Source: Xanthomonas theicola (lineage in GTDB: Bacteria; Pseudomonadota; Gammaproteobacteria; Xanthomonadales; Xanthomonadaceae). Taken from it: a DNA stretch of 64,000 nucleotides. Position numbers and translations under genes: made by a program. The stretch is from contig NZ_CP049017.1 of NCBI RefSeq assembly GCF_014236795.1, positions 3,946,001 to 4,010,000 of the forward strand, given 5' to 3'. Positions 51,680-62,268 of the stretch are shown piece after piece (the stretch's first letter is position 1; the number at the start of each line of letters is the position of its first letter). The notes under the pieces are model-generated. The model saw only the letters and a list, made by a program, of their open reading frames with translations. It made no database searches and was not told the origin of the DNA.

Positions 51680-53085
51680 CAGCGGGTGCCCTCCAACGGT
51701 TCGTCGGCGGCCGACAGTGGCCGCGCCGGCGTGTGCTCGCCCTCGTACAGCTGCGGATCCGGCTCGTACGGCAACGGCCCCTTGCGCAGCATCTTCAGGA
51801 TGTACCAGCCGCCGAAGCCGAACACGAAGGCGTACGCGGCCACGTACACGCCCAGCGACACCCACACCATCGCCGGGCCGATCGCGCTGACCGCATCGCC
51901 GGTGCGCAGCAGCCCGTAGATCACGTACGGCTGGCGCCCGATCTCGGTGACGAACCAGCCCGCCAGCAAGGCCACGAAGCCGGCCGGCAGCATCGCGTTC
52001 CAGGCCAGGTGCAGCCAGCGCCGCCGCAACAGCGTGCCGCGCCACCAGAACCACAGCGACACGAACGCCAGCAGCAGCATCGCCATGCCCAGCCCGACCA
52101 TGATCCGGAACGCGTAGAACACCGGCTTCACCGGCGGCCGCTCGTCGGCGCGCACCGAGGTCAGCGGCGCGATCTCGCCGTCCAGGGTATGGGTCAGGAT
52201 CAGGCTGCCCACGCGCGGGATACTGACCTCGTAGTCGTTGCGTTCGGCCTGCTCGTTGGGCACGGCGAACAGCACCAGCGGCACGCCGACGCCTGGCGCC
52301 TGGCGGTGCCAATGCGCCTCCATCGCCGCCACCTTGATCGGCTGGTGCTCGAGCGTGTTCAGGCCATGCGCGTCGCCGGCGGCGATCTGCAGCGGCACCG
52401 CGATCGCGGCGAACGCCACCGCCAGCTTCAGCATCCGCCCCGCCACCTGCGCGTGCACGCCCCGGCGCAGGTACCAGCCGCTGACCCCACCGATCACGAA
52501 GCAGGTGGTGATGAACGCGGCCAGCACCATGTGCGTGAGCCGGTACGGAAACGACGGATTGAAGATCACCTCGCGCCACTGTGCCGGCTGGAACACGCCG
52601 TCGACGATGGCGTAGCCGGCCGGCGTGTGCAGCCAGCTGTTGGCCGACAGGATCCAGAACGTGGAGATCAGCGTGCCGACCGCGACCAGGCAGGTGGACA
52701 GAAAATGCAGTTTCTCCGGCACCTTGCGCCAGCCGAACAGCATCACCCCCAGGAGCGAGGCTTCCAGGAAGAACGCGGTCAGCACCTCATAGCTGAGCAG
52801 CGGGCCGAGGATGTTGCCGGCGCGCTCGCTGAGCACCGACCAGTTGGTGCCGAACTGGAAGCTCATCACGATGCCGCTGACCACGCCCATGCCGAACGAC
52901 ACCGCGAAGATCTTCAGCCAGAAGAAGTACAGGTCGCGCCACAGGGTGTCGCGCGTGCGCAGCCAGCGCCATTCCAGGAACACCAGCCAGCTCGACAGGC
53001 CGATGGTGAAAGCCGGGAACAATACGTGGAAGCTGATGACGAATCCGAACTGGATCCGCGAAAGCAGTACTGCGTCCATGGACAT
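51679..53085 (-). CDS. cioA: Cytochrome bd-type quinol oxidase subunit I (CioA, cyanide-insensitive subtype)
   Basis: A 468-residue subunit I. Heme-ligand residues lie in the conserved contexts RIQFGFVISFHVLFPAFTIG (His), LQIAAGDAHG and the GRQP motif (TEIGRQPYVIYG). The Q-loop after LNTLEHQPIKVAAMEAHW is short, as in the cyanide-insensitive CioA type rather than E. coli CydA. Such oxidases support respiration under low O2, NO or cyanide. The ATG at 53085 opens the cioAB operon; 214 bases separate it from the divergent S9 peptidase. Confidence 0.92.
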   Translation of the reverse strand: MSMDAVLLSRIQFGFVISFHVLFPAFTIGLSSWLVFLEWRWLRTRDTLWRDLYFFWLKIFAVSFGMGVVSGIVMSFQFGTNWSVLSERAGNILGPLLSYEVLTAFFLEASLLGVMLFGWRKVPEKLHFLSTCLVAVGTLISTFWILSANSWLHTPAGYAIVDGVFQPAQWREVIFNPSFPYRLTHMVLAAFITTCFVIGGVSGWYLRRGVHAQVAGRMLKLAVAFAAIAVPLQIAAGDAHGLNTLEHQPIKVAAMEAHWHRQAPGVGVPLVLFAVPNEQAERNDYEVSIPRVGSLILTHTLDGEIAPLTSVRADERPPVKPVFYAFRIMVGLGMAMLLLAFVSLWFWWRGTLLRRRWLHLAWNAMLPAGFVALLAGWFVTEIGRQPYVIYGLLRTGDAVSAIGPAMVWVSLGVYVAAYAFVFGFGGWYILKMLRKGPLPYEPDPQLYEGEHTPARPLSAADEPLEGTR

Positions 53086-53156
53086 CGCTCGTGAAACCGT
53101 AACTGAGCGCCATTGTTAGTCGCGCCGCGCGAAATTGCGTGTGACGTGTTGTCGCA

Positions 53157-53228
53157 GGGGATTGGGGATTGGGGATTGGGATTCGCAGGAGCCAGGAGCA
53201 CGCGCCCCCCAATCCCGAATCCCCAATC
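53157..53228. repeat. Inverted repeat of GGGGATT units
   Basis: GGGGATTGGGGATTGGGGA with a following GGGATTCGC (53157-53185) is mirrored by CCCCCCAATCCCGAATCCCC and AATCGC (53205-53230). The same short unit is repeated directly three times on the left arm. It lies in the gap between divergent cioA and the S9 peptidase and could form a hairpin. It is distinct from the REP family elsewhere in the window. Confidence 0.65.
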
Positions 53229-53298
53229 GCGGCTCTTCACATGACGCCGCGGCGCCGCGGCTGCTACCCTCGCCGCTTCCCGTTCGTCCGGAACCCAG

Positions 53299-55677
53299 AT
53301 GCGTCGCGTCCCCCTGTGCGTTGTGTTGCTGTCCCTGTCCTGCCTGGCGCCGCCGGCGATCGCGCAGGAGGCGGCGCCGTTGACGATCGAGCAGGCGATG
53401 GCCGATCCGGACTGGATCGGGCCGCCGGTCGAGGATGCATGGTGGGCCTGGGACGGGGGCCAGGTGCAATACCGGCTCAAGCGTGCCGGCAGCCCGGTGC
53501 GCGACACCTACCGCCAGGGCATCGATGGCGCGGCCGCGCAGCGCGTCGAGGACACCCAGCGCAGCACGCTGGACGCGGCCAATCCGGTCTACGACGCGCG
53601 CCGCCAGCGCATGCTGTTGGTGCGCAACGGCGACGTGTTCCTGCGCGACCTGCGCAGCGGCGCGCTGACCCAGCTGACCCGCAGCAACGAGGCCGCCTCG
53701 CGCCCGCAGTTCAGCACCGACGGCGGTGCACTGTGGCGGGTCGGCAACGACTGGTACCGCTGGAGCGCCGCCGGCGGCACGCTGCAAGCCGCGGTGCTCA
53801 AGGCCGAGCGCGACCCCGACGCCGCGCCCAAGCCCGACGCGCTGCGCGAACAGCAGCTGCGCACCCTGGAGACCCTGGCCCGCGATCGCGCGCAACGCGA
53901 CCTGGCGCGACAACAGGAACGGGCCTGGCGTCGCGCCGACGGCAGCCGTGCGCCGGCGCCGGTGTACCTGGGCGAAGACGCGGCCATCGACGACAGCGCG
54001 CTGTCGCCTGACGGCCGCCACCTGCTGGTGGTGACCCACGCCAAGAGCGGCGACGCGGGCCAAGCAGGCAAGATGCCCAAGTACGTGACCGAATCGGGCT
54101 ATGAGGAATTCCAGGAAACCCGCACCCGCGTCGGCCGCATCGCGCCGCTGGCGCAAACGCTGTGGCTGGTCGACATGGTCGCCGGCAGCGCGCGCAAGCT
54201 CGGCGTCGAGGCCCTGCCCGGTATCGACCGCGACCCGCTGGCCGCGCTGCGCAAGGCGGCCAAGCAGGAACCGCTGAAGGGAGCGCGCGCGATCCGCGTG
54301 GAGACCGACGGCGACGGCGACGGCCCGGCGATCCACTGGAGCGCCGACGGCCGCAATGCCGCGGTGCTGCTGCGCGCGGTGGACAACAAGGACCGCTGGA
54401 TCGCCAGCGTCGACCTGGACAAGGCCATCCTGCAGAACCGCCACCGCCTCACCGATGCGGCTTGGATCGGCTGGAACTTCAACGATTTCGGCTGGCTGGC
54501 GGACAACCAGACGCTGTGGCTGCTGTCCGAGCAGTCCGGCTATTCCCACCTGTACACCCAGCGCGGCGGCGACAAGCCGCGGCAGCGTACCTCCGGCGAA
54601 TGGGAGGTGTCCGCGCCAGTCGTCACCGCCGATGGCCAGGGCTTCCTGTTCCTGTGCAACCGCAAATGGCCGGGCGACTACGAAGTGTGCAGGCTCGACC
54701 TGCGCGACGACAGCGTCAGCGAGCTGACCGCGCTCGACGGCGTGGAGGACTTCGCGCTGTCGCCGGACGGCGGGCAACTGCTGGTGCGCTACTCGGGCAG
54801 CTACCTGCCGCCGCAGCTGGCGGTGCTGCCGGCGGCCGGCGGCGCCGCGCGCATCCTCACCGACACGCGCAGCGCCGCATTCAAGGCGCGTGCGTGGATC
54901 CAGCCGCAGTACGTGCAGGTGCCGTCCCAGCACGGCGCCGGCGTGGTCTGGGGCAAGTACTACGGCCCGCAGCGGCCCGAGCCCGGCAAGCGCTACCCGA
55001 TCGTGATGTTCGTGCACGGCGCCGGCTACCTGCAGAACGTGTCGGCGCGCTACACGCCGTACTTCCGCGAGCAGATGTTCCACAACCTGCTGGTGCAGCA
55101 GGGCTACGTCGTGCTCGACCTGGACTACCGCGCCAGCGCCGGCTACGGCCGCGACTGGCGCACCGCGATCTACCGCAACATGGGCCATCCGGAACTGGAG
55201 GACTACCTGGACGGCCTGGACTGGCTGGTCGCCGACAAGCAGGGCGACCGCGACCGCGCCGGCATCTACGGCGGCTCCTACGGCGGCTTCATGACCTACA
55301 TGGCGCTGTTCCGCAGCCCCGGTACGTTCAAGGCCGGCGCCGCGCTGCGTCCGGTCGGCGACTGGACCCAGTACAACCACGAGTACACCGCCAACATCCT
55401 CAACACCCCGGAACTGGACCCGGAGGCCTACCGCACCTCCTCACCGATCGAATATGCCGCCGGTCTGCGCGACCACCTGCTGATCGCCCACGGCATGATC
55501 GACGACAACGTGTTCTTCCGCGATTCGGTGAGCATGAGCCAGAAGCTGATCGAACTGCACAAGGACAACTGGGAGATCGCCCCATATCCGCTGGAACGGC
55601 ACGGCTTCACCCGCGCCGACTCGTGGCTGGACGAATACAAGCGGGTGCTGAGGCTGTTCGAGCGGCAGCTGAAATAG
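53299..55677 (+). CDS. S9 family (DPP IV-like) serine peptidase
   Basis: A 792-residue secreted peptidase. A signal peptide (RRVPLCVVLLSLSCLAPPAI) is cleaved near AIAQE. The N-terminal beta-propeller of WD-like repeats occupies residues ~50-520. The alpha/beta hydrolase domain carries the triad Ser660 (GGSYGG), Asp735 (HGMIDDNV) and His768 (ERHGF). Family S9B enzymes release X-Pro or X-Ala dipeptides from the N-terminus of peptides. The location is probably periplasmic or extracellular. The length is slightly above the usual ~720-740 residues, owing to a charged insertion at ~170-230. Confidence 0.9.
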   Translation: MRRVPLCVVLLSLSCLAPPAIAQEAAPLTIEQAMADPDWIGPPVEDAWWAWDGGQVQYRLKRAGSPVRDTYRQGIDGAAAQRVEDTQRSTLDAANPVYDARRQRMLLVRNGDVFLRDLRSGALTQLTRSNEAASRPQFSTDGGALWRVGNDWYRWSAAGGTLQAAVLKAERDPDAAPKPDALREQQLRTLETLARDRAQRDLARQQERAWRRADGSRAPAPVYLGEDAAIDDSALSPDGRHLLVVTHAKSGDAGQAGKMPKYVTESGYEEFQETRTRVGRIAPLAQTLWLVDMVAGSARKLGVEALPGIDRDPLAALRKAAKQEPLKGARAIRVETDGDGDGPAIHWSADGRNAAVLLRAVDNKDRWIASVDLDKAILQNRHRLTDAAWIGWNFNDFGWLADNQTLWLLSEQSGYSHLYTQRGGDKPRQRTSGEWEVSAPVVTADGQGFLFLCNRKWPGDYEVCRLDLRDDSVSELTALDGVEDFALSPDGGQLLVRYSGSYLPPQLAVLPAAGGAARILTDTRSAAFKARAWIQPQYVQVPSQHGAGVVWGKYYGPQRPEPGKRYPIVMFVHGAGYLQNVSARYTPYFREQMFHNLLVQQGYVVLDLDYRASAGYGRDWRTAIYRNMGHPELEDYLDGLDWLVADKQGDRDRAGIYGGSYGGFMTYMALFRSPGTFKAGAALRPVGDWTQYNHEYTANILNTPELDPEAYRTSSPIEYAAGLRDHLLIAHGMIDDNVFFRDSVSMSQKLIELHKDNWEIAPYPLERHGFTRADSWLDEYKRVLRLFERQLK

Positions 55678-55702
55678 GCCTGCCTGCGGCAAGCGTGCCC
55701 GC

Positions 55703-55793
55703 GCACTGCAGGAGCGCTAAGGGAGCGGCCAACACGGCAATGGGTTCGCTGGCGGCGGGCACCGTCGGGGCTGAAAACCCTCTCCTGCAGTGC
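55703..55793. repeat. REP-like palindrome (degenerate), downstream of the S9 peptidase
   Basis: GCACTGCAGGAG (55703-55714) and its exact inverse (55782-55793) flank a spacer. The right arm GTCGGGGCTGAAAACCCTCT (then CCTGCAG) resembles the arm of the recB copy (GTCGCGGCTGAAGCCGCTCC). It belongs to the same family with more changes. It may serve as transcript end protection after the peptidase gene. Confidence 0.6.
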
Positions 55794-55981
55794 ACCCAGC
55801 CACCCTGCTCCCTGCAGCGACGACGAAGCAGCGATGGGGTTCCCGGCTGCCGATGATGGCCGACGGACGAAGCCATGAATCTGGCACGTCGGGCACACGG
55901 CTTGCGTCGGCGGTAGCGCGCCCTATCCTTGCCGGACTCTGCGCGGCGCCCCGGCGCCGCCATTCCACCAAAGGATCGCCG

Positions 55982-56554
55982 ATGCCGCCCCCGCCCCTGC
56001 CCGCCGCGCGCAACTCGATGATCGACTCGATGGCGAAGATCTCACTGCTGGCGGGCGTGGTCTGGTCGATGTACGCGCTGGGCCAGCTGGCGCTGGTGGC
56101 GCTACTGCCTGCTGGCGCGATCGAGCGGATACTGCGGCGCACCGGCTTGGCACAACCGGCACTGCCGGCGCTTCTGCAATGGTGCGTGGACCATGTGCTT
56201 GCCCTTTCGCTGCTGTCGGCACTGCTGGCGCTGCTGTTCAGCGCCGCTGCCTGGGGACTGAGGCGGCGGCGGGAATGGGCGCGCCTGGGCTTCGTGCTCT
56301 TCCTGGTCGTCACCGGCCTCGCCAACTTCGCCAGCCTGCCAGTGCTGTGGCAATTCTTCGGCGCCATGCACCAGTTGCTGCCCGAGGCGATGCGGCATAC
56401 CGCCGAAGGAGCGCAGTTTCACGCGCAGCTGCAGACCGGGCGGATGGTCAGCATGGCCACCGCCACGATGACCGCCCTGATCTTCGCCGCACTGCACGGC
56501 TGGATCGTCTACCAGCTGTGCCGGCCGGCGATCCGCGCCGAATTCCGCCACTGA
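55982..56554 (+). CDS. Hypothetical membrane protein (four helices)
   Basis: A 190-residue protein with four hydrophobic segments: SLLAGVVWSMYALGQLALVA, VLALSLLSALLALLFSAAAW, LGFVLFLVVTGLANFASLPV and ATATMTALIFAALHGWIVYQ. A basic loop RRRREWAR follows helix 2. I do not recognise a family. It stands alone, 300 bases after the S9 gene. The ATG at 55982 is preceded by AAAGGAT at a suitable distance. Confidence 0.7.
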   Translation: MPPPPLPAARNSMIDSMAKISLLAGVVWSMYALGQLALVALLPAGAIERILRRTGLAQPALPALLQWCVDHVLALSLLSALLALLFSAAAWGLRRRREWARLGFVLFLVVTGLANFASLPVLWQFFGAMHQLLPEAMRHTAEGAQFHAQLQTGRMVSMATATMTALIFAALHGWIVYQLCRPAIRAEFRH

Positions 56555-57040
56555 GCGCGCGCCGGCGCCCCGCTGCAGGCAGCATCGGGCGCGCGCCTGC
56601 CGGTGATGCCGCAACGAAGATGCTGCAACGAACTTGTGCCTTGCAGGCGGGATCGGCTGCGTTCGATCGCGGCATGAAGCGGAAGCTGCTCCCGCCGATC
56701 CCACGCGACTTCGGCGCGACATCGCGTCCGCTCCGACGACAGCCGCGTCTGACCGCAACGCCGCGCCGATACGCCACGGCGCGCGCATCGGCGTACCGGA
56801 CGCCGGCGGATGCAGCGCCGACATAATAACGAGACAAATCCGCCTGCGCAGGCCAAGTGCGACTTGTCGCGCCCCGCCTGCGCCGCGCCGCGTGCAAAGT
56901 GATGGCTCATTGAGAACGCCCCGCGCTCCCCCGTCCGCTGGCGCCTCGGTCCCTCGAAGACTCTTGGTTCGCCACGCGGCAAGGAGTGGTCGTGCGTGCG
57001 GTCTTCTCCGGCCGTCCCCCTTTCTTTCGGAAAGGCAGGC
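56555..57040. other. Long leader/intergenic region upstream of the luciferase-like gene
   Basis: Almost 490 bases without a convincing gene. A lower-GC patch (GACATAATAACGAGACAAAT near 56819-56838) could hold a promoter. ORFs across it have no family match and no ribosome site. A short palindromic run CTTTCTTTCGGAAAGGCAGG ends just before the next ATG and includes its ribosome site. Confidence 0.45.
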
Positions 57041-57992
57041 ATGATCAAGTCGTGGATTTTCGAACAACTGAACATCTCTTCCGACGAGAACCCGCTGCAT
57101 TTCGATGCCTCGGTCTGCAGTGACGAATACGCCTGGCGCAGCGAGATGTGGACGCAAGCCGAATCGCAAGGCTTCCACGGCATCTTCTTCAGCGAACACC
57201 ACTTCAGCGGCGTGCGCGCCTGTCCTGCGACGGGACTGCTGGCGGCCAGCGTCGCGGCGCGCACCCGTCGCCTGCACATCGGCCTCCTGGGCTGGGTATT
57301 GCCGATGTGGCGCCCATGGCGCCTGCTCGAGGAAATCGGCGTCCTCGACCAACTCAGCCAGGGCCGGCTGGAGATCGGCGTGGCACGCGGCTCCAACCCG
57401 CGCGAGGCAGTTGCGGTCGGCATCGGCGAGGACGATATCCTGCCGATGTACCACGAAGCTCTCGACATCATCGAGCAGTCGCTGCACAGCCCGCACTTGT
57501 CGCATCGCGGGCGGTACTGGTCGTTCGACAATCTGCTCATCGCGCCTCGCCCGCTGCAACGGCCGGCGCCCCCCATCTGGGCCACGGTGCGCAGCCCCGA
57601 GGCGGCGGCCCGCCGCGGCCACAAGGCCTGCACCGGCTTCCTGCCCACACCGCAGGTCGTGCGGCTGTTCGATGCCTACCGGCAGGCCGCGGCGCAGGCC
57701 GGGCGAGCAGCTGGCGATCCGCCGCTGCATTTTCGTCGCCGACAGCGGCGCGCGTGCGCTGGCGCACGCGCAGGCCGCGCAGGCGCAGATGCCGTCGATC
57801 CTGGACGACGACATCATCGCCGGCACTCCCGACGACGTCGGCCGCCATATCCCGGCCCAGCTGCACGTCAGCGGCGCCGGCAACATCGTCGGCTTCTTCA
57901 CCGGCCATCGCCAGGACCGCGACGCGATACACACCTCCTACCGCCTGTTCGGAGAACAGGTGATACCGGCACTGAACGCCGTCGCTGCCTGA
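57041..57992 (+). pseudogene. LLM-class flavin-dependent oxidoreductase (luciferase-like), frameshifted
   Basis: From ATG 57041 the protein reads MIKSWIFEQLNISSDEN, FFSEHHFSGVRACPATGLLA and DQLSQGRLEIGVARGSNPRE, typical of the bacterial luciferase-like F420/FMN monooxygenase fold. Near 57700, in GCCGGGCGAG, the frame changes by one base and homology continues in the +1 frame as IRRCIFVADSGARALAHAQA and GTPDDVGRHI to the stop at 57992. A single base error or true mutation separates it from a full ~316-residue enzyme. It is followed after 31 bases by an aminotransferase gene, also frameshifted. Confidence 0.78.
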
Positions 57993-58023
57993 CAGCTAAG
58001 CACCTCTTCCGAGGATTCCCGCC

Positions 58024-59054
58024 ATGGTGTCCACCACCAGCCCCTTCGTCGACGACAACGGCGGCTTCGCCGCAGGCGAGAACCTGCTGCCCCTGCATCT
58101 GAACGAATCGCCCTACGGCCCGCCCCCGGCATCACCGCGCTGTTGCGGCAGGAGCTGGAAGCCTATGCCGGACGCTATCCCGAAAGCAGCTGCGAGCCGC
58201 TGCGCGCGCACTTGGCCGCCGCCCTCGGCGTCGCGCCCGCGATGGTCGCCGTAGGCAATGGCGCGGACGAACTGGTGCTGCTGGCCACGCTGGGGCTGGG
58301 CGGTGCCGGGCATGCGGTCGCCGTCACCGAATGCACATTTCCCGGCTACCTGACCGCCACGCGCGTGGTCGGCGCGCAGCCGCGCGCAGTGCCGATCGGC
58401 GACGGCGCCAAGCTGATCTTCGTATGCAATCCGCACAATCCCACCGGCAGCCTGCTGTCGCCGCCCTCGATCGAGCGCATCCTCGACCAGAGCGAGCGTC
58501 ATGGCGCGACCCTGATCGTGGACGAAGCCTATATGGACTACGTGGAGGACCCGGCCGCCTCGGCATTGGCGCTGGCGCGCGCGGGCCGGCGCCTGGTGGT
58601 GCTGCGCACGTTTTCCAAGGCATGGGGCATGGCGGCGCGGCGCATCGGCTACGCCGCCGGCCATCCGCAACTGATCGCGCGGATGTGGGCGATGCGCCAG
58701 GCCCTGCCGTTCAACGTGAACCGGTGCGCGCAGCGCGCAATGCCGCACGCATTGCAGGCGCAGGCGCATCTGCAGTGGGTACGCGAGAACAACCGCAACG
58801 TGCGCGACGCGTTCTGCCGCCAACTGTATGCGGTAGACATCGGCTTCCTGCCCTCGGCCGCCAACTTCGTGATGCTGCTGCCCATCGGCGACAGTGCCGC
58901 GGTTGCCAGTGCGCTGCTGCGCGAACACGGCATCCTGGTCCGCGACCTGGGCTTGTTCGGCTGCACGGGCTGCCTGCGCGTGAGCATGTCCACCGCAGCG
59001 GACATGGAGCGCTGTGTCGAGGCGCTGTGCGCATGCCTCGGCGCGGTGGCCTGA
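58024..59054 (+). pseudogene. Histidinol-phosphate aminotransferase-like (class I/II PLP enzyme), frameshifted
   Basis: ATG 58024 gives PLHLNESPYGPPP, the HisC-type N-terminus. In the C-run CCGCCCCCGG near 58127 one base appears to be lost and the rest continues from about 58130 in another frame: LEAYAGRYPESSCEPL, GNGADELV, IFVCNPHNPTGSL, LIVDEAYMDYV and the PLP-lysine motif RTFSKAWGMAARRIGY. The C-terminal arginine region RVSMSTAADM is present. The restored protein would be ~343 residues. With the upstream flavin enzyme it forms a two-gene unit of unknown pathway, more likely secondary metabolism than histidine synthesis. Confidence 0.8.
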
Positions 59055-59090
59055 GGCGCGGCGGCAGACGCCCCGTCGATGACGGTCTAG

Positions 59091-59999
<909 letters not shown>

Positions 60000-60124
60000 C
60001 CGGGCCGCGCGGCGCGCCACTGCCATCGAGCGTAGTGGCGCACGACGAGAAGGCGCGGAGCGCCGCCTGGACGACGCGATCTGCGACCGACCGAGCCGCG
60101 CCTAGGCCCCGTTGCTGTCGCTTC

Positions 60125-60214
60125 GTGTAGAAGTGGCTCTGGGCGGCCTCGGGCCATCAGCCGCGACGGGGCATTCCCGGGAAGGCCCGTCGCGACTGAA
60201 GTCGCCCCTATAGG
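60125..60214. repeat. REP-like palindrome (degenerate) downstream of hemF
   Basis: The right arm GTCGCGACTGAAGTCGCCCC (60190-60209, then TATAG) matches the recB copy arm (GTCGCGGCTGAAGCCGCTCC) with a few changes. The left arm begins GTGTAGAAGTGGCTC and resumes TCAGCCGCGACGGG after an insertion. It is the third recognisable member of the family. It fills most of the 267-base gap between hemF and the convergent DUF421 gene. Confidence 0.65.
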
Positions 60215-60266
60215 GATTGCGGCGACTGCGGGCGCCAGCGCCTCGGCGCCGCCGGAAGTCGCCCGC

Positions 60267-60746
60267 TCAATCGTCCTTGCTGGTGAGGATAGTGATGTGG
60301 CCGTTGGTCTCCAGCAGCGCCAGGCGCAGGTTGTCGATGCCGGGGCAGCCCTGCTGGCGCATCGCCGCCTCGAAATCGGCGTTGCTGACCAGTTCGCGGC
60401 GCAGCACCTGGCCGAACACGTGGCCGTCGCGCGCCAGCACCACCGGCTCGCCTTCGATCAGCCGCTCGATGCGTCTGCTGCGCGAGGCGACCAGGCCGAC
60501 CCCGAAGTTCAGCGCGATCAGCGTTGCCGCCAGCAACAAGCCGCCGCCCAGCGAGGTGTCTTTGCCCAGCAGGGCGTTCTGCACCGCATTGCCGAGCAGC
60601 ACGATCAGCAGCATGTCGAACGGGGTCAGCTGGCCCATGGCGCGCTTGCCGGACACCCGCACCATGGTCAGCACCGCCACGTACACCAACACCGCGCGCA
60701 AGATGAATTCCCACCACGGCATCGACAGTTGGAAAAGATCGGACAT
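60267..60746 (-). CDS. DUF421 (YetF-like) membrane protein
   Basis: A 159-residue protein with three N-terminal helices (FILRAVLVYVAVLTMVRVSG, FDMLLIVLLGNAVQNALL, LLLAATLIALNFGVGL). A soluble YetF/DUF421 domain follows (IERLIEGEPVVLARDG, LRRELVSNADFEAAMRQQG, LRLALLETNGHITIL). The function of the family is unknown; it is common in spore-forming and proteobacterial stress contexts. Start ATG at 60746. The sX13-like sRNA lies just upstream on the same strand and ends about 80 bases before it. Confidence 0.82.
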   Translation of the reverse strand: MSDLFQLSMPWWEFILRAVLVYVAVLTMVRVSGKRAMGQLTPFDMLLIVLLGNAVQNALLGKDTSLGGGLLLAATLIALNFGVGLVASRSRRIERLIEGEPVVLARDGHVFGQVLRRELVSNADFEAAMRQQGCPGIDNLRLALLETNGHITILTSKDD

Positions 60747-60825
60747 CGCTCGCCTCGCAGGGTTGATTGCAGCGCAGCCTGATGTCGGCACGCGCCGGCG
60801 GCGATAGCGCTGGGGATTTGCAGAC

Positions 60826-60948
60826 AATAAAAAGCCCCGCGGACCAGGGGGAGATCGGCGGGGCCAGGGAACGGAGACTTGGGGAGGAGTCTCCGTTCCG
60901 AGATCTGCTCCAGGGGATGGGAGGAGATCTGCGACAGGTATTGCGCCT
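60826..60948 (-). ncRNA. sX13-like small RNA with three C-rich hairpin loops
   Basis: Read on the minus strand, three consecutive hairpins occur. The first has AGATCTCC pairing with GGAGCAGATCT around TCCCATCCCC. The second has GGAACGGAGAC with GTCTCCGTTCC around TCCTCCCCAA (60868-60899). The third is a terminator stem GCCCCGCC/GCGGGGC with CTCCCCC in the loop, followed by TTTTTATT. Xanthomonas sX13 is, as I recall it, a ~115-nt RNA with three C-rich loops encoded downstream of polA, and this gene lies on the same strand downstream of polA with only IS material between. The 5' end is estimated. Confidence 0.75.
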
Positions 60949-61271
60949 GTCGAAGGCTATGAAAACATTGTGCACCTTGCCAGTTCGTGAAGATTCCAGT
61001 TAAAAATTTGTCGAATTAAGGACAGATTCATTCGAAAATCCGCTGCGGCGCAGTAATGCCGAACGCATCTGCTTTCAGGACGCTTTGCAATAACGCTAAA
61101 GCGCGACGCCTGTGATGCGCACTGGATCCCGAAACCAATTGCTGCCGGCAAGTGGCGCATCGCTGCGCCGGTCTCGATGCGCTCCGATCCGCAGGCGCGG
61201 TGGCAAAAGGGATCAATCGCGATCCATGCGGATGGCTCTTGCTTGAGCTGCGTGCGCCCGGCAGTGCGTCC

Positions 61272-61600
61272 GGATCGAACAACTCTTCACACAAGCACTG
61301 GGCATGAGCCCGCCGTGGACAGTCGCCACGGTCGATTTCCGCCAGCCTGAGGGCGCGATTCACTTGACGGTCCAGTGCCCGACGCAGCGCTTGGCGTGTC
61401 CGGTCTGCGGGGCCGCGGGGCCGCGGACCCGCCGATCCACGACCGGATCGAGCGGCGTTGGCAGCCCCTGCACTTCTTCCCGTTCCGGGCCTTCCTCCAT
61501 GCCCGGCTGCCGCCGGTGGCGTGGACGCCGTGCGGCAAGACCGGCCAGGTCCAACCGCCGTGGGCGCGGCCGGGTTCGGGCCGCCAAGGCGCGGGCGAAA
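61272..61600 (+). pseudogene. ISL3-family transposase N-terminal fragment
   Basis: LFTQALGMSPPWTVATVDFR then LTVQCPTQRLACPVCGAAGP is the start and first zinc-finger half of an ISL3 transposase. After a small deletion and frame change the piece continues as IHDRIERRWQPLHFFPFRAF and VQPPWARPGSG. The DDE part is absent. It is one of several IS pieces inserted between the sX13-like gene and polA. Confidence 0.65.
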
Positions 61601-61714
61601 GGCGACGCCACTGACGACAACCTGGTCACGATCGGCTATCTGGTATGCGCCAAACTCAGGCATCCGCCCCGCAATCCATGGCTGCGCCCGACGGCGGCAT
61701 GATCAGCTCCGTTC

Positions 61715-62209
61715 CACACCGATCGCGAGAGGGCCACGAAGTACGGATCGTTGGAGAGCTTGAAACGCTTGCTGCAATACGGCTGCAGGCCAAAGAGGTT
61801 GAAGTAGCGCGCCACCTGGCTCTTGGAAATACCGCTGACGCGTGAGGCGGCACGCACGCTCCAATGCGTGGCCGTCTCGGGCAGACTGCTCAGCACCTGG
61901 TTGAGCAAAGCCGCCACGGCTTCATCGCCATGCGTGCGAGGCCGTCCAGATTTGGCCTGATCATGCAAGCCTGCCAGCTTATGCTCGGCGAAGCGTTTCT
62001 TCCAGTGCATGATCATGGGCAGGCTGATGCCGCACTGTTGCGCGATCTGCGCGTTGGTCGCTCCCTCGGCGGCCAGCAAGCTGATGCGCGCGCCGTACCA
62101 GGGAATGCGGCAGCGAGCGCGAGCGGCGCATCGATTGCAGTTGGGCGCGTTCCTCTTCGGAAGGCGCTATGCGGATGCCGGGGCGGGCCATGAGATTTCC
62201 TGTCGCCAT
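61715..62209 (-). pseudogene. N-terminal fragment of an IS630-family transposase
   Basis: Minus strand from 62209: MARPGIRIAPSEEERAQLQS, then, after a frame change near 62090, LAAEGATNAQIAQQCGISLP, MIMHWKKRFAEHKLAGLHDQ and VSGISKSQVARYFNLFGLQP. This is the double helix-turn-helix DNA-binding half. It stops at SNDPYFVA, before the catalytic half. The catalytic C-terminal part of a similar transposase lies at 29191-29547 in the same orientation. Confidence 0.75.
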
Positions 62210-62268
62210 GAGGCTATCTCCAAGACCAGCAGATTGATGATAAGTTTCTCGAGGGACAGAACAACACT

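Noticed and set aside
56996..58102. A 368-codon luciferase-like protein in one frame
   Set aside because: Beyond residue ~220 the frame becomes Arg/Pro-rich shadow; the conserved C-terminus is in the next frame, so a frameshift is the better reading.
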